64,000 nucleotides of DNA. Source: Limisphaera sp. Its GTDB lineage: Bacteria > Verrucomicrobiota > Verrucomicrobiia > Limisphaerales > Limisphaeraceae. This document shows, piece after piece, positions 1-11,020 of the stretch. The translations under genes were made by a program, and so were the position numbers. Every line of letters begins with the position of its first letter. Position 1 is the stretch's first letter. Location of the stretch: positions 124,001-188,000 of the forward strand of contig JANWVC010000008.1 of the NCBI GenBank assembly GCA_025057755.1, read 5' to 3'. Below the pieces are notes generated by a model. It was not told the origin of the DNA, ran no database searches, and was given only the letters and a program-made list of their open reading frames with translations.

Positions 1-1436
1 GGGCACCGGGCCACGTAGCCGCATCGGGGACACAGCATGGCGGTCGCGTAGCCTCGACGGTTTATAAAAAGTATCACCTGCTCTTTCCGCTCTAACCGTT
101 GAAGAATCGCTTCCCGCAACTGAGGCGAAAAGATCGGCACGCCTCGTTCCTCCCGCAAGGCCAGCCGCATGTCCACCACACGAATCCGCGGCATGTTGCG
201 CGCATCAACGCGCTCGGGCAATCGGAGCAGTGTATACTTGCCCCGCTGCGCATTGTGGTAGCTTTCCAACGATGGTGTCGCGGACCCGAGCACGACCACG
301 GCCTCTTCCAAGGCGCCGCGCATGACCGCCACATCCCGCGCATGGTAGCGGGGCGCCTCTTCCTGCTTGTAAGTGGATTCATGCTCCTCATCCACAATGA
401 TCAACCCCAACTGCTGCGCCGGCGCAAACACCGCCGAGCGCGCTCCAATCACGATGCGGGCCCGCCCTTGGCGAATCTTATACCATTCATCATGTCGCTC
501 GCCCGCAGATAGATGACTGTGCAGCACCGCAACCAGTGTGCGTTGCGGGCCGGCGCAGAAACGTGCCTTGAACCGCTCAACGGTTTGCGGCGTCAAAGCA
601 ATCTCTGGCACCAACACAAGCGCGCTCCGACCGCGCTCCAAAGCGGCCGCAATTGCTTGAAGATAGACCTCAGTCTTGCCGCTCCCCGTGACGCCGTGCA
701 GCAAAAAGACCTTCGACTGCGATCGGCCGCCGGCGGCGCGACTCCTGGCCGGGCCTTCGCTCAGGTCAGCCCCGCGGGCTGGCTCCCGACCTGCCTTTTT
801 CAACTCGTCCATCGCGGCCACAATGGCCTCCACCGCGTTCCGCTGGGCATCGTTCAAAGGCAGGGGGCTGGTCGGCAAAACGTGTTCCCGCCCCCAGGGA
901 TCCCGCTCTTCAATCTGCGGCACGATTTCGATCAGGTGCTTCTCCTCCAAACGCCGCAGGGTGCCCAGGCTGGCTCCGGAAAGCTTCAGAAATTCCGCCA
1001 AAGGCAAACATCGGTGCTCTTCCAGGATGTGAAGCAGTTCTTGTTGCCGGCGCGTCAGACGCGGAAGCGAACCCAACACGGGCATCAGCCGAACCTGGAG
1101 TCGTTGTCGCCATCCAGCTTCGGCGCGCCGCACTACTTCAGGCAGCACACTTCGTAAGGCAATTTCGGCCGGGCAACAGTAATACTCAGCCACCCACCTA
1201 GCCAGTTGCAGTAAAGTGGGGCTGACCAGGGCCCTTTCGCCCACCGTCCGCAGAATCGGTTTCAGTGCCTGGTACGGGGACTCCGGCACAAGCGCAATGA
1301 CCAGCCCGTAAGCCTTGCGCCGACCCAAGGGCACTTCCACCCGCGTGCCGGGCTCGATCTGCCCTTCTAATTCCGGCGGCACGAGATAATCCAGTTCCTT
1401 GCGCAGGACTGTTTCCAACGCCACCCGCGCGATCAT
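1..1436 (-). CDS. priA: Primosomal protein N' (replication restart helicase PriA), C-terminus cut off by window edge
   Basis: Reverse-strand reading from ATG at 1436 gives MIARVALETVLRKELDYLVPPELEGQIEPGTRVEVPLGRRKAYGLV...HGVTGSGKTEVYLQAI...IVIGARSAVFAP...DEEHESTYKQEEAPRYHARDVAVMRG...INRRGYATAMLCPRCGYVARCP, with PriA helicase motifs and the zinc-binding cysteine start. Not in the ORF track because it runs off the window. Confidence 0.95.
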   Translation of the reverse strand, partial: MIARVALETVLRKELDYLVPPELEGQIEPGTRVEVPLGRRKAYGLVIALVPESPYQALKPILRTVGERALVSPTLLQLARWVAEYYCCPAEIALRSVLPEVVRRAEAGWRQRLQVRLMPVLGSLPRLTRRQQELLHILEEHRCLPLAEFLKLSGASLGTLRRLEEKHLIEIVPQIEERDPWGREHVLPTSPLPLNDAQRNAVEAIVAAMDELKKAGREPARGADLSEGPARSRAAGGRSQSKVFLLHGVTGSGKTEVYLQAIAAALERGRSALVLVPEIALTPQTVERFKARFCAGPQRTLVAVLHSHLSAGERHDEWYKIRQGRARIVIGARSAVFAPAQQLGLIIVDEEHESTYKQEEAPRYHARDVAVMRGALEEAVVVLGSATPSLESYHNAQRGKYTLLRLPERVDARNMPRIRVVDMRLALREERGVPIFSPQLREAILQRLERKEQVILFINRRGYATAMLCPRCGYVARC

Positions 1437-1979
1437 GATTGGAAGCCTAACACGGGGGGTCGCCCAGACGCCACTTCCCGCTTATGAAGCGCCGCATGCC
1501 CCCGCATGCTTCCGAAACCCCGTGCGGGAGCCGGATCAAACAAACTTCACTGACTTTTTGAATTCGCGCCATATAAGCGTTCGCGCACCCGTGAATTTTA
1601 GCCGACAGACAGCGCAAACGACTTAAATGAACTTACGAACGGAATGGCCCATCTTCGGTTGGAATTGACGCAGGCGCATGGTCGTCGCCCGCCCTGATTG
1701 TTCGCGAGAGGATACGCCTATTAAAAATTCATTGACAACGCGGCTGGAGATGGTTGGATATTCATCAAGCCCTAAATCAGTGCCATGTGATCTCCCTTTT
1801 TGGCGTGCGGGAAAGACCAACACCTTCCGTCGTATGCGCGGAGGACAATCCATAGTCCCCATGGCAGGGGGAGGTCAGCGGGGGCAGCTTCACAGTTGCA
1901 TGGCACCAAGTTGTCAAATGTGGACTTCGAAATCTGAACGTTCTGGTCCGTGCCAATCCTTCAACCAACAAACGCGCTC

Positions 1980-4900
1980 ATGAAACAACTTGCAATCGCA
2001 ATCGGGCTTGCCATGTGGGGCACGTGCCTCGCACAGGCGCAGCAAGCCGGAGCCAAAGAGTCCACGACTTCGGATCCGGTTGCCGGGACACGCTTTGTCG
2101 TCTCCGGCGCTGACGTAGCATCACCCCCATCGGAACCTCATTTGGCGGCGCGGCCGGTACGCCATCTGGGCGGGTTGGTGGTTTGCAGTCCGGCGCGTCT
2201 GCGGTGGGGTCGGCCTTGAAGAAGCCCGGCCCGCCGGTCCCTGGCGCTGATGCCTATTCCGTTGTCGAGCGGGGGCCGCATCACCGGGTCTGGGAACGGA
2301 TCGAGTATGAGCTGGCCCCTGACGGGCGTCACGTGCCCCACCGGCTCCGGTACGTCGAGCTGGCCACAGGGATGCATTACTGGGACAAGGGCCAATGGAG
2401 AGAATCGCAGGAGCTGATCGAGTCGTTCCCTGGCGGCGCGGTTGCGCGGTGCGGCCAGCACAAGGTGATTTTTGCATACAACCTTGCCACTGCAGGCGCG
2501 ATTGACATGGAACTGCCCGATGGCAAACGGCTGCGAAGTCACGTGTTGGGCTTGGCATATTTCGACGCTGCCAGTGGCAAGACGGTGTTGATAGCCGAGG
2601 TGAAGGATTGTGTCGGTGTGATCGTGGAGCCGAACCAGGTGTTGTACCAGGATGCGTTTGATGGGGTGCGCGCTGATGTGCGGTACACGTACACGCGGGC
2701 CGGGTTCGAGCAGGACGTGATATTGCATGAGCGGCCGTTGGGGCCTGAGGCATACGGGTTGGCCCCCTCGAGCACGCGGCGGCAGGTTTGGACTGAGTTT
2801 GTGAGTGCGCCGCAGCCGTGCAAGAGTCGCCGGTCAGTTCAGGTTGGGAACGCACCGCAAGCTGTGGACGAGAGATTGGATTTCCGCTCGATGCAGATTG
2901 GCTCAGGGAAAGCGTTTAAGCTTGGCGCTGGCAGGGACGGGTTGCTGGGCCGTGCGCGGGGCGAGCCTGCAATGCTTGAAGCACTTCAGCGCGGACGCGG
3001 TGTGGCAGTTGGCAAACAATGGCTTGAGTTGGATGGTCGGCGGTTTTTGGTCGAGGAAGTGCCGGTACCCACAGTGCAAGAAGAGCTTGAGGCATTGCCG
3101 GTGGCGAGTCGGCCGATTGCAAATTCGAACCCGCGCACCATACAGCAGCTTGGAGCGAGCCTGCGGCGGTTGCCTCAGGCTGCTGACCGACAGGAAAGCG
3201 GTCCCAAAGTTATGCAATTGGCAAGTGCAAGTGCGGTCGAGTCGCCAGCTTATGCGCTTGTTTTGGACTATGTGACACTGAACAGCAGCCTGAGCAATTA
3301 CACGTTCCGAGGCGATACAACTTACTTTGTAAATGGCTGGGTTACCCTCTACGGTACCACTGTTTTCGAGGGCGGCACAGTGGTTAAGTACTCGACCAAC
3401 ACCTCCGCCACGCTTTATGTACCCTATGGTTCGGGTCAAGTGGTTTGTCAGACTGCCCCGTATCGGCCGGCGGTGTTTACTTCTATGCATGACAACTCAG
3501 TGGGCGAACGGATAGCTGGTAGCACTGGGAATCCGGTTCGGCACCCTATAAGCAACAGTTGGTTGTCGCTTGATGTCTACGAGGCTGTACTCCGGAATAT
3601 CCGCCTTTCATATGCGGGAATTGGGATTGGTTTGTTTCCCGCTCGATTGACACTGCAGAACTGTCAGTTCGTAGTTTGCGGGTATGGAATTGCGCAAGAG
3701 GGTGGTGAAAACCTGAGCTTGAGGAATTGCTTATTTATCCGGTGCGTCGCTCCGGTAGCCTGCAGTGGCCAGATACTGAGCGGCGAACATCTGAGCGTGG
3801 AACGCTGCGGCTTTTTTGCCGAAGCGGCGTGGGCGCATATCCGGCTGACGAACTGCATTCTTGCTAATGTGACGAATCTGTATTCGGTACCGCCGCAAAG
3901 CATATCTGGGAGCCACAACGGGTTTTTCAACAGCCCGCAGTTTGGCGTGCAGCAGTTTGTCAGCCCTGTGTATCCGTTCCAAACTGTGGGGGGCGGTGCT
4001 CATTACCTGGTAGATGGAGCCGGGTTCCGCAACGTAGGCAGCACGGACATCAGCCCGGGTCTATTGGCCGAGCTGCGTAAGAAAACGACCTATCCGCCAG
4101 TTGTCTTGTCGAACATTACGATTTCAGGAGCGACCACTTGGCTTGTGCAGGCCCAGCGCGACACGGACGTTCCCGATCTGGGTTATCACTATGACCCGTT
4201 GGATTACCTTGTTTACAACGTGAGGCTGTCCGGCAATTTTGCGCTCTCTTTGGAAGAAGGAGTCGCAGTGGCCAGCTTTGGTAGAGTTGGCCTCAGCACA
4301 TTTGATGCTGGGAAGCTGATCAGTCGGGGCAGCCCGACAAGATGGAACAAACTGTGTTTTTATCAAGCGGTGCAAGAACTGCCGGTGCGGCTAAACAATA
4401 CAGCTTCATCGTCCATGTGGCTGATGGAGTGGTACGGCTATTCCCCACCGGCTGTGATCCAGGCGCGATTTACGGACTTTAGCGGAATGGCTATGCCGAG
4501 CGCGCTCTTGTCCGGCCTTTCCCAACAGGTGGAGTTGCGCGACTGCCGGATAGGTCCGGGCGCGTTCAATGTCGATTCAGCCCCAACAAGGGTCGCCTTT
4601 ACAAATAACCTTCTGGAACGGGTAAGCTTGTATGTGGGCACTTTCGATTGGGTCTGTCCAATCTATTTTTACAACAATTTGGTCCGACATAGCAGCGTGT
4701 ACTTTGACAATGGCTACGCAGCGCCGGTTGCCCGTTGGATACACGATAACTTGTTCGATACAAGCACAATCGGGGGGGCATACACTAACTTTCCAACTTT
4801 CAGGCATAGCCACAATGCGTATTACATGACCACGCGGCTGGCCGGTTCGTTGGGCGGGGACAAGATTTTGACTGCGGTGGACTACCAGCCGGGACCTTTG

Positions 4901-5248
4901 GGTGATTACTATTATCCGAGCACTGGCGGCAATCTCAGCCAATTGATTGGTGCTGGAAGCCGTACTGCCGCCGCCGCCGGGTTGTATCACTACACCGTCA
5001 AACCCAATAACCTTAAGGAAGGTGAGGATAACAACCCACCCGGGACGGTTGACATCGGCTATCACTATGTGGCCTGCAACGCCCAGGGCCAGCCCATTGA
5101 CACCGACGGCGACGGCACTCCGGATTATTTGGAAGACCGCAACGGCAACGGCCTGGTGGACTCGGACGAGACCGATTGGAACGATGCCACAGACCTAGGG
5201 TTAAAAGTGACAATTACGCGACCAAGGTCGGGCTCGTTAGTACCATGA
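1980..5248 (+). CDS. Secreted right-handed beta-helix-type surface protein with C-terminal TSP3/EF-hand-like calcium repeat; apparent -1 frameshift near 2124-2128 separates signal peptide from body
   Basis: ATG at 1980 encodes a signal peptide (MKQLAIAIGLAMWGTCLAQAQQAG). The body is the 2183..5248 ORF (frame open from 2114), with repeated N/C-rich strands (LTLQNCQFVVCGYGI, LSLRNCLFIRC, IRLTNCILANVTN) and DTDGDGTPDYLEDRNGNGLVDSDE. Confidence 0.65.
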
Positions 5249-5308
5249 CCACTGAAATAGTGCGATTCGAAAGACCGAGCTGGTCCGCCAAATCCATAAA
5301 GAAGGCTT

Positions 5309-7348
5309 ATGGCATACGATAGCCACAATGATCACTCGGAAACTGTGACTCAGGCGGAGGTGCAGGTGGGTTTCGGAAATCAGCAAGGTGAACTGGTACG
5401 CTGGTCGGGTATTCGCCAGAAGCACTGTTGCCTGATGCTCTGCCTTTTAACCCTTGCTCTTCTGTTGCAATCGCGCAACAGCGGTGTGTGTATGCTGGAC
5501 GCCTGTACGCTTATGGGTATTTGCACCAATGCGGTGGTAGATGACGACGAGGACGCATGGGAGGAAGTAGATGACGATCCGTGCGATCCGCCGGCGTCCA
5601 ATGACGGGCCTGAAGGCGGCTCTGATCCTTGCGCGAACACCAGTGAACCCGAAGGTTCCGGTAATGGCTCTGCTGGCATGCCCGTTTGGCGTGTTTCTGA
5701 ACCCTATATAAACCTTTGGATTCAAGACGTGCCTCTGCAGTATCGGCTGTCCAGTGGCAGGCTGATGCAGCTCAGGCTTAACTACAAGCAGCGCTCGAGC
5801 CCGCGCGAAACCAACTATGCCGGATTTGGGCCGAACTGGGAATGCAATTGGATCGGGGTGATGATAAACACCAATACCACGCCAGACACTTTCAAGCTTC
5901 ACAAGCCGGGAGGCGGCCGGATAATAGTAGCGGTTCCAGGAGGTGCAATGTATGATCCTCCCGGCTCAAGGGTTGTCCGTGATGGGGAAGCAATTTACAT
6001 CCTTTCACCTACGGGGGCGAAGAGTGTTTATGGCAGAGTGGGTAACATTAATATCGATCCAACCCGGACCTTTAGATTCCGGACAAATGCAGTGGATCGT
6101 TACGGGCGAGTGACGCATTTTGTTTGGGCGCCCACCATAATCGGTTCAATAACCAACTGGCGATTGAATAGTATCAGAGACCGCGACGGGCGAGTATGCA
6201 CGATTGCCTATACAAACACAAAGTACCCACACCTCATTACCTCGGTTACAAGCCCTTACGGGCACACAGCGCATTTTGTTTATGACCACTTGGGTCGTCT
6301 AACAAACATAATCGACATGGCTGGCATGTCTTCCTCATTTCAATATGATGGGGCCAGCGCGGTAATCATCAAGATGATCACACCGTACGGGGAAACACGC
6401 TTCAGGCATTTTTCAGGTGAGGTTGGGGGACACATCCTAAACCGGGCCATCGAAATCACGGAGCCAACAGGCGAAAAACAACTTTATGCTTATCGGGACA
6501 ACGGCATCATTGGCGGTTTCTCGGCTGGCGGAACTTACGCATGTGACGACCCAGCTACAGCTTACAGGAACAGCTACCACTGGGACCGCAAGCAATATGC
6601 CGAAATCAGCGCCCTCGGGAAAGCGAACCCGCTGAACATGCCGGTTGAAGACGACTGGAAAGCATCCCTTAAACATTGGCTGCTGAAACCGGGCGCCCCG
6701 CCGTTCATATCCGGCACCCCGAGTGCCATGGCCGGCCCCGTACTTCAGCCTGAAATAAGCGACACGCGTTGCAGCCAGGTTTTCATGAAATACCAGGGGC
6801 AAACCACTCTATTCCATATAGGCACAATCAAACGGGTGACACGGATCGTTTGGAATGGAACGGATTACTACGCGGGCAGCAGCATCTGTATCGACATCGA
6901 GCGGAATCAGTGGGGCCGACCCACTTCCATCACTTACTATGCGAATGGGCAACCGGTCACATACACAATGACTTACAACGAGGATGGCCGCGTCCTCAAG
7001 ACCGTTACCGGACCGCGCGGGGAACTGGTGCGCGGCTACGGTTATCACCCGGTCGTCACCAACCTGCTCACGTCCGTCACCAACGCGCTCAACGAGGTGC
7101 TCCGCTACACACATGACCTCAACGGCATGAAGGTCACCAGTATCACCTACCCCAGCGGCCTTGTGACAACCAACATCTATTACTCTGGCGGCGATTCAGG
7201 AGGATTTGTGGCCCAACGGATTGACATCGGTTTCCGCACCAACTCTTTCACCTACGAAAAAGGCAACGTCAAGACTCACACCGACGAGCTGGGACTAAGC
7301 ATAACAAACACTTGGGACAACCTCAACCGGCTTACCTCCACATGGTAG
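5309..7348 (+). CDS. RHS/YD-repeat protein, N-terminal part (ends at in-frame TAG)
   Basis: YD repeats (FVYDHLGRLTNIIDMAGMSSSFQYDG; YTHDLNGMKVTSITYPSG; WDNLNRLTSTW*). Hydrophobic N-terminal segment (CCLMLCLLTLALLL) and acidic linker (DDDEDAWEEVDDD). Confidence 0.85.
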   Translation: MAYDSHNDHSETVTQAEVQVGFGNQQGELVRWSGIRQKHCCLMLCLLTLALLLQSRNSGVCMLDACTLMGICTNAVVDDDEDAWEEVDDDPCDPPASNDGPEGGSDPCANTSEPEGSGNGSAGMPVWRVSEPYINLWIQDVPLQYRLSSGRLMQLRLNYKQRSSPRETNYAGFGPNWECNWIGVMINTNTTPDTFKLHKPGGGRIIVAVPGGAMYDPPGSRVVRDGEAIYILSPTGAKSVYGRVGNINIDPTRTFRFRTNAVDRYGRVTHFVWAPTIIGSITNWRLNSIRDRDGRVCTIAYTNTKYPHLITSVTSPYGHTAHFVYDHLGRLTNIIDMAGMSSSFQYDGASAVIIKMITPYGETRFRHFSGEVGGHILNRAIEITEPTGEKQLYAYRDNGIIGGFSAGGTYACDDPATAYRNSYHWDRKQYAEISALGKANPLNMPVEDDWKASLKHWLLKPGAPPFISGTPSAMAGPVLQPEISDTRCSQVFMKYQGQTTLFHIGTIKRVTRIVWNGTDYYAGSSICIDIERNQWGRPTSITYYANGQPVTYTMTYNEDGRVLKTVTGPRGELVRGYGYHPVVTNLLTSVTNALNEVLRYTHDLNGMKVTSITYPSGLVTTNIYYSGGDSGGFVAQRIDIGFRTNSFTYEKGNVKTHTDELGLSITNTWDNLNRLTSTW

Positions 7349-10294
7349 CCGGATGGCACCTACACGTCGAACCTCTGGGACAAGCTTGACTTGGTGGGCA
7401 CGCGCGACCGAATGGGCTATTGGACTTATTATCGCTACGACGAGGTGCGTCGACTAAGGGCCGTTACCAACGCCAACGGCGCGGTGACCCTGTACGATTA
7501 CTGCGGATGCGGCAGCCCCAGTCTCATCCAGCAGTGGGACGGCACCAAGTGGCTCACCACTCTGTTTGACTACGACTTGGCGGGCAGACTCAAGACGGCC
7601 CTTTACCCCGACGGCTATCAACTCGAATACACATACGACGCCTTGGACCGCATCCTCACCGTGCTGGACAACGGCGGGCACATGGTTGAGCTGGAATACA
7701 ACAATTACGACCAGATCACTGGCATCAAAGTGGGCAACCCCGGCAGTCAGCGTTATTGGGCCATACGTCAATTCGATGAATATGGGCGATTGATCCGCAG
7801 CACCGACCGTAACGGTGTGACAACCACAAACAGCTACGACTTCCTTGACCGTGTGGTGAACCGACGAGTCATCGGCGCATGGGAACAGGAAATGTCAGGG
7901 CTCGAGGTCTTCGAGTATAACTCGCGCGGTCTGACAAACTACACAGATCCGTTGGGCAAGGTGACGCGGTTTGTCCGTGATGCTATGGGCCGCGTGCTTT
8001 ACCAGACCAACGCCAATCTGGAAGTGCTCAGTTTCACCTACAATCCGGCCGGCCAATTGCTCTCGCTCACCGACGGCAAGAACCAGACAACCCGCTGGAA
8101 TTACGACGCCGAAGGGCGCGTGACCAACAAGGTGGACGCGCTCAACGCCGAGATGTTCCGCTACCGCTACGATCCCAATGGACGGCTGACCAATCGCTGG
8201 CAAACTGGTGGCATCACCACCACCTTCAGGTACGATGCGGTTGGCAACCTGACCAACGTGGATTATCCGAATTCGCCTGATATTGTGCTGCGATACGACC
8301 CGCTTAATCGGCTCACCAACATGGTGGATGGGATTGGCTCTACAGTGTTCGTCTGGACCGACGGAAGCCAATTGGCCGCTGAGGACGGGCCATGGCCGAG
8401 TGACAGGGTCAGCTATTCATACAACAGAAGACAACGCGCGGCTTTGACGCTGCAACAGCCCAATGCGTCCGCATGGACGCAGGGCTACGGCTATGACGAG
8501 TATTGGCGGTTGACGAACGTGACCTCGCCAGCGGGCGTGTTTGGGTACGAATACCCTGACTCTCGACCCTCGACGCTCGTCACTCGACTCGCTTTGCCCG
8601 GCGGCAGCTTCATCGAAAACGATTATGACGATTTGGGACGATTGCTTTGGACCGTGCTCTGCAAAGCAAACTGGACCGTGCTGAATTCACACGCTTACCA
8701 GTACAACCAAGGCCATCAGCGCACCAAGCAGACGTTCACAGCGGGCAATTACGTGGATTACACGTATGACAACATCGGCCAGCTCAAGACTGCGCGCGGC
8801 AAGGAAGCCGATGGCACGGCGCGTCTGCACGAGCAGTTCGGCTATGCGTATGATGCAGCGTGGAATTTAAATTACCGCACCAACAACAGCCTTGTGCAAA
8901 CGTTCAATGTGAACAGGCTCAACCAACTGACCACCATCAGCCGCAGCGGGACGCTGACGGTGGCCGGGGCGGTGTCCACGACGCCGACCAGCGTGACGGT
9001 GAAGGACAACGCAAACCCGGCTGTGGCGGCGGCGGTGTATTCGGATAACACGTTTGCGCGGCAGAACGTGCCGCTGATTGATGGGAACAATACGTTCAGG
9101 GCGGTGGCCGAGGACGCTTACGGACGCAGGGACACCAACACGGTGACGGTGAACTTGCCGGCCACAGTGACCTGTTATTACGATGTGCGCGGTAACTTGA
9201 CCAATGACGGTCGGCGCGTGTTTTTCTACGACGACGAGAACCAACTGGTGTGCGTTCTGGTAAGCAACGCATGGAAGAGCGAGTTTGCCTATGACGGTCT
9301 GATGCGGCGGCGGATTCGCAAGGAATACACTTGGTCATCGGCTATTGCGAATTGGCAATTAACGAACGAAGTGCGTTACGTGTATGACGGGCGGCTTGTG
9401 TTGGAGGAGCGGGCCGGCAATAATTTGCCGCTGGTGACCTACACCCGCGGCAATGACATGAGCGGGAGCTTTCAAGAGGCTGGTGGCATAGGCGGGCTGC
9501 TCGCGCGCTCTGAAATGTCCAATCTCCAATCACCGCATGCGTACTATCATGCCGATGGCAATGGCAACATGGTCAACGTGTTTGTCTATGACGCCTACGG
9601 GACGCTCTTAGCCAGCAACGGTTCGCCTCAGACGGTGTATCTGTACTGCGGCGAGCAGTGTGACCCGCATCTTGGCCTTTACTATCTCCGCGCCCGTTAC
9701 CTCAACCCCGCCACCGGTCGGTTCTGGACAATGGACAACTTTGAGGGCGTCCAAACCGACCCGCTGAGTCTGCACAAATACCTTTATGCTCATGTAAATC
9801 CGGTGGGCCGGATTGACCCATCCGGCCGTGAAAGTTTTATCAGCCTCATGACCGCTACTGGGATCTACATGCGTCTGCGTTCGATGTATGACACTGTTGT
9901 GGTTTCAACTGGTTTTGCTTTGGAAAAAACAATCTTTGGACTCCAAGCTGGAAAGAGTGCGGAAGCGATTCTAACGGAATATGTCATCGAAACGGTTACC
10001 GGTGCTGCCGTCGGGGTTGCGCTCGGCAAAGTGTTCGGCCGAGCATTTGATCTGGGTGATGAAGCGGCCGCAGTTGCCGCCGGAGCGAATCTGTTCAAAG
10101 AGGCAGTGGCGACTCGGCTCCCGCTGGGGACGAAGGTGTTTCGCGTGTATGTACCTGGAATGAGCAGCAAATATGGCAAATTCTGGACTACCGTTGATCC
10201 ACGGAAGGTCAAAAACTATGCCGACGCAGCGGGGCTCCCGAAGAAAATTGCTGATGCGGTTGCTCGTGGTGAAGTACGAGTCGTGGGGGGGTGA
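7349..10294 (+). CDS. RHS/YD-repeat protein, C-terminal part with RHS core and toxin-like tip (ORF track start 7391)
   Basis: Same frame as 5309..7348. Dense YD repeats and RHS-core signature YDAYGTLLASNGSPQTVYLYCGEQCDPHLGLYYLRARYLNPATGRFWTMD..DPLSLHKYLYAHVNPVGRIDPSG, then a divergent C-terminal domain (KVFRVYVPGMSSKYGKFWTTVDPRKVKNYADAAGLP). Confidence 0.88.
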   Translation, partial: PDGTYTSNLWDKLDLVGTRDRMGYWTYYRYDEVRRLRAVTNANGAVTLYDYCGCGSPSLIQQWDGTKWLTTLFDYDLAGRLKTALYPDGYQLEYTYDALDRILTVLDNGGHMVELEYNNYDQITGIKVGNPGSQRYWAIRQFDEYGRLIRSTDRNGVTTTNSYDFLDRVVNRRVIGAWEQEMSGLEVFEYNSRGLTNYTDPLGKVTRFVRDAMGRVLYQTNANLEVLSFTYNPAGQLLSLTDGKNQTTRWNYDAEGRVTNKVDALNAEMFRYRYDPNGRLTNRWQTGGITTTFRYDAVGNLTNVDYPNSPDIVLRYDPLNRLTNMVDGIGSTVFVWTDGSQLAAEDGPWPSDRVSYSYNRRQRAALTLQQPNASAWTQGYGYDEYWRLTNVTSPAGVFGYEYPDSRPSTLVTRLALPGGSFIENDYDDLGRLLWTVLCKANWTVLNSHAYQYNQGHQRTKQTFTAGNYVDYTYDNIGQLKTARGKEADGTARLHEQFGYAYDAAWNLNYRTNNSLVQTFNVNRLNQLTTISRSGTLTVAGAVSTTPTSVTVKDNANPAVAAAVYSDNTFARQNVPLIDGNNTFRAVAEDAYGRRDTNTVTVNLPATVTCYYDVRGNLTNDGRRVFFYDDENQLVCVLVSNAWKSEFAYDGLMRRRIRKEYTWSSAIANWQLTNEVRYVYDGRLVLEERAGNNLPLVTYTRGNDMSGSFQEAGGIGGLLARSEMSNLQSPHAYYHADGNGNMVNVFVYDAYGTLLASNGSPQTVYLYCGEQCDPHLGLYYLRARYLNPATGRFWTMDNFEGVQTDPLSLHKYLYAHVNPVGRIDPSGRESFISLMTATGIYMRLRSMYDTVVVSTGFALEKTIFGLQAGKSAEAILTEYVIETVTGAAVGVALGKVFGRAFDLGDEAAAVAAGANLFKEAVATRLPLGTKVFRVYVPGMSSKYGKFWTTVDPRKVKNYADAAGLPKKIADAVARGEVRVVGG
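9549..9807 (+). repeat. RHS terminal-core repeat, copy 1
   Basis: Encodes YDAYG..QTVYLYCGEQ.DPHLG.YYLRARY..P.TGRFWTM..FEGV.TDPLSLHKYLY; homologous to 11420-11656 and 13426-13587. Confidence 0.75.
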
Positions 10295-10424
10295 AATCGG
10301 AACGACTGAACAAGTCTTGGTGCGGGCTGCAGAAAACAGCGGCGGTAATCGTGGGGGACTCTTTGAAGTGCAGATGGAGAACCCTGAGGCAATGTTGCGA
10401 AACGTCAAAGAGTTCCCCTTTTGA
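10295..10424 (+). pseudogene. Frameshifted C-terminal extension of the RHS toxin-like domain
   Basis: Reading +1 past the G7 tract gives ..VVGGEIGTTEQVLVRAAENSGGNRGGLFEVQMENPEAMLRNVKEFPF*, which continues the domain naturally (inside ORF 10173..10424). Confidence 0.6.
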
Positions 10425-10452
10425 CAATTGAAACTTACGACATGAGACAACG

Positions 10453-10842
10453 ATGAGCGCATACGAAAAACGAATCAACAGACGCAGCGATTACGTAAGC
10501 CTGCTTTCGAGAATGGCACAGTTGCTTGCTGAGAATGGGGATTACCACCAGGCTGGTATTCTAAGAGATTTGGCCGCGCGAATTGCAAACGGCCAATCGT
10601 TGAGCGTGCTTGATACAAACGACGTTTGGGGTGGAGCTGGATCAGTCGTGGACTGTAGCTTTTTGCACGGTGCGAATCCCCCTGATGAAGCAATTGCCAA
10701 TCAACACCGTTTTGGCGAACTTGTGGTCCAATTGGTCGATTTGCTGGAACAAGACGGGGTTGCGACCGATGTGATGAGAAGCCGGCGGAAATCTTACTTA
10801 TTGTGGAAAGCGCAAAGGCAGCAGAAGACAGCAGGTACGTAA
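10453..10842 (+). CDS. Small cytosolic protein, candidate cognate immunity protein
   Basis: 129 aa, no signal peptide, 28 nt after the RHS toxin tip. Contains WGGAGSVVDCSF..ANQHRFGELVVQLVDLLEQDG, which recalls DUF6966-type immunity proteins (from memory, not searched). Confidence 0.55.
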   Translation: MSAYEKRINRRSDYVSLLSRMAQLLAENGDYHQAGILRDLAARIANGQSLSVLDTNDVWGGAGSVVDCSFLHGANPPDEAIANQHRFGELVVQLVDLLEQDGVATDVMRSRRKSYLLWKAQRQQKTAGT

Positions 10843-10998
10843 GTGTCCCGCCAAACGGTGTGGTGTGGGTAAGAGCGATCGGAGATTGGGTGGTTTTTTG
10901 TAGTTTGCATTTCGAGAAGTCCAGGCGGTACGTGGAGGTTGGCGCCAAGGCGCAAATGGGGTGGCCGTACAAGGACGAGCACCACTGGAGAAGCCGCA

Positions 10999-11020
10999 AG
11001 AGAACCCAGAGAACGCAGAG
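10999..11020. repeat. Short imperfect tandem repeat (9-nt unit agagaac[c/g]c)
   Basis: agagaaccc agagaacgc agag, in the intergenic gap before mini-RHS 1. Confidence 0.5.

Noticed and set aside
2121-2855. Long minus-strand ORFs antisense to the beta-helix and RHS genes (e.g. 2121..2855, 7895..8371)
   Set aside because: Arg/Pro/His-rich compositional shadows of a high-GC coding strand, without domain-like motifs.
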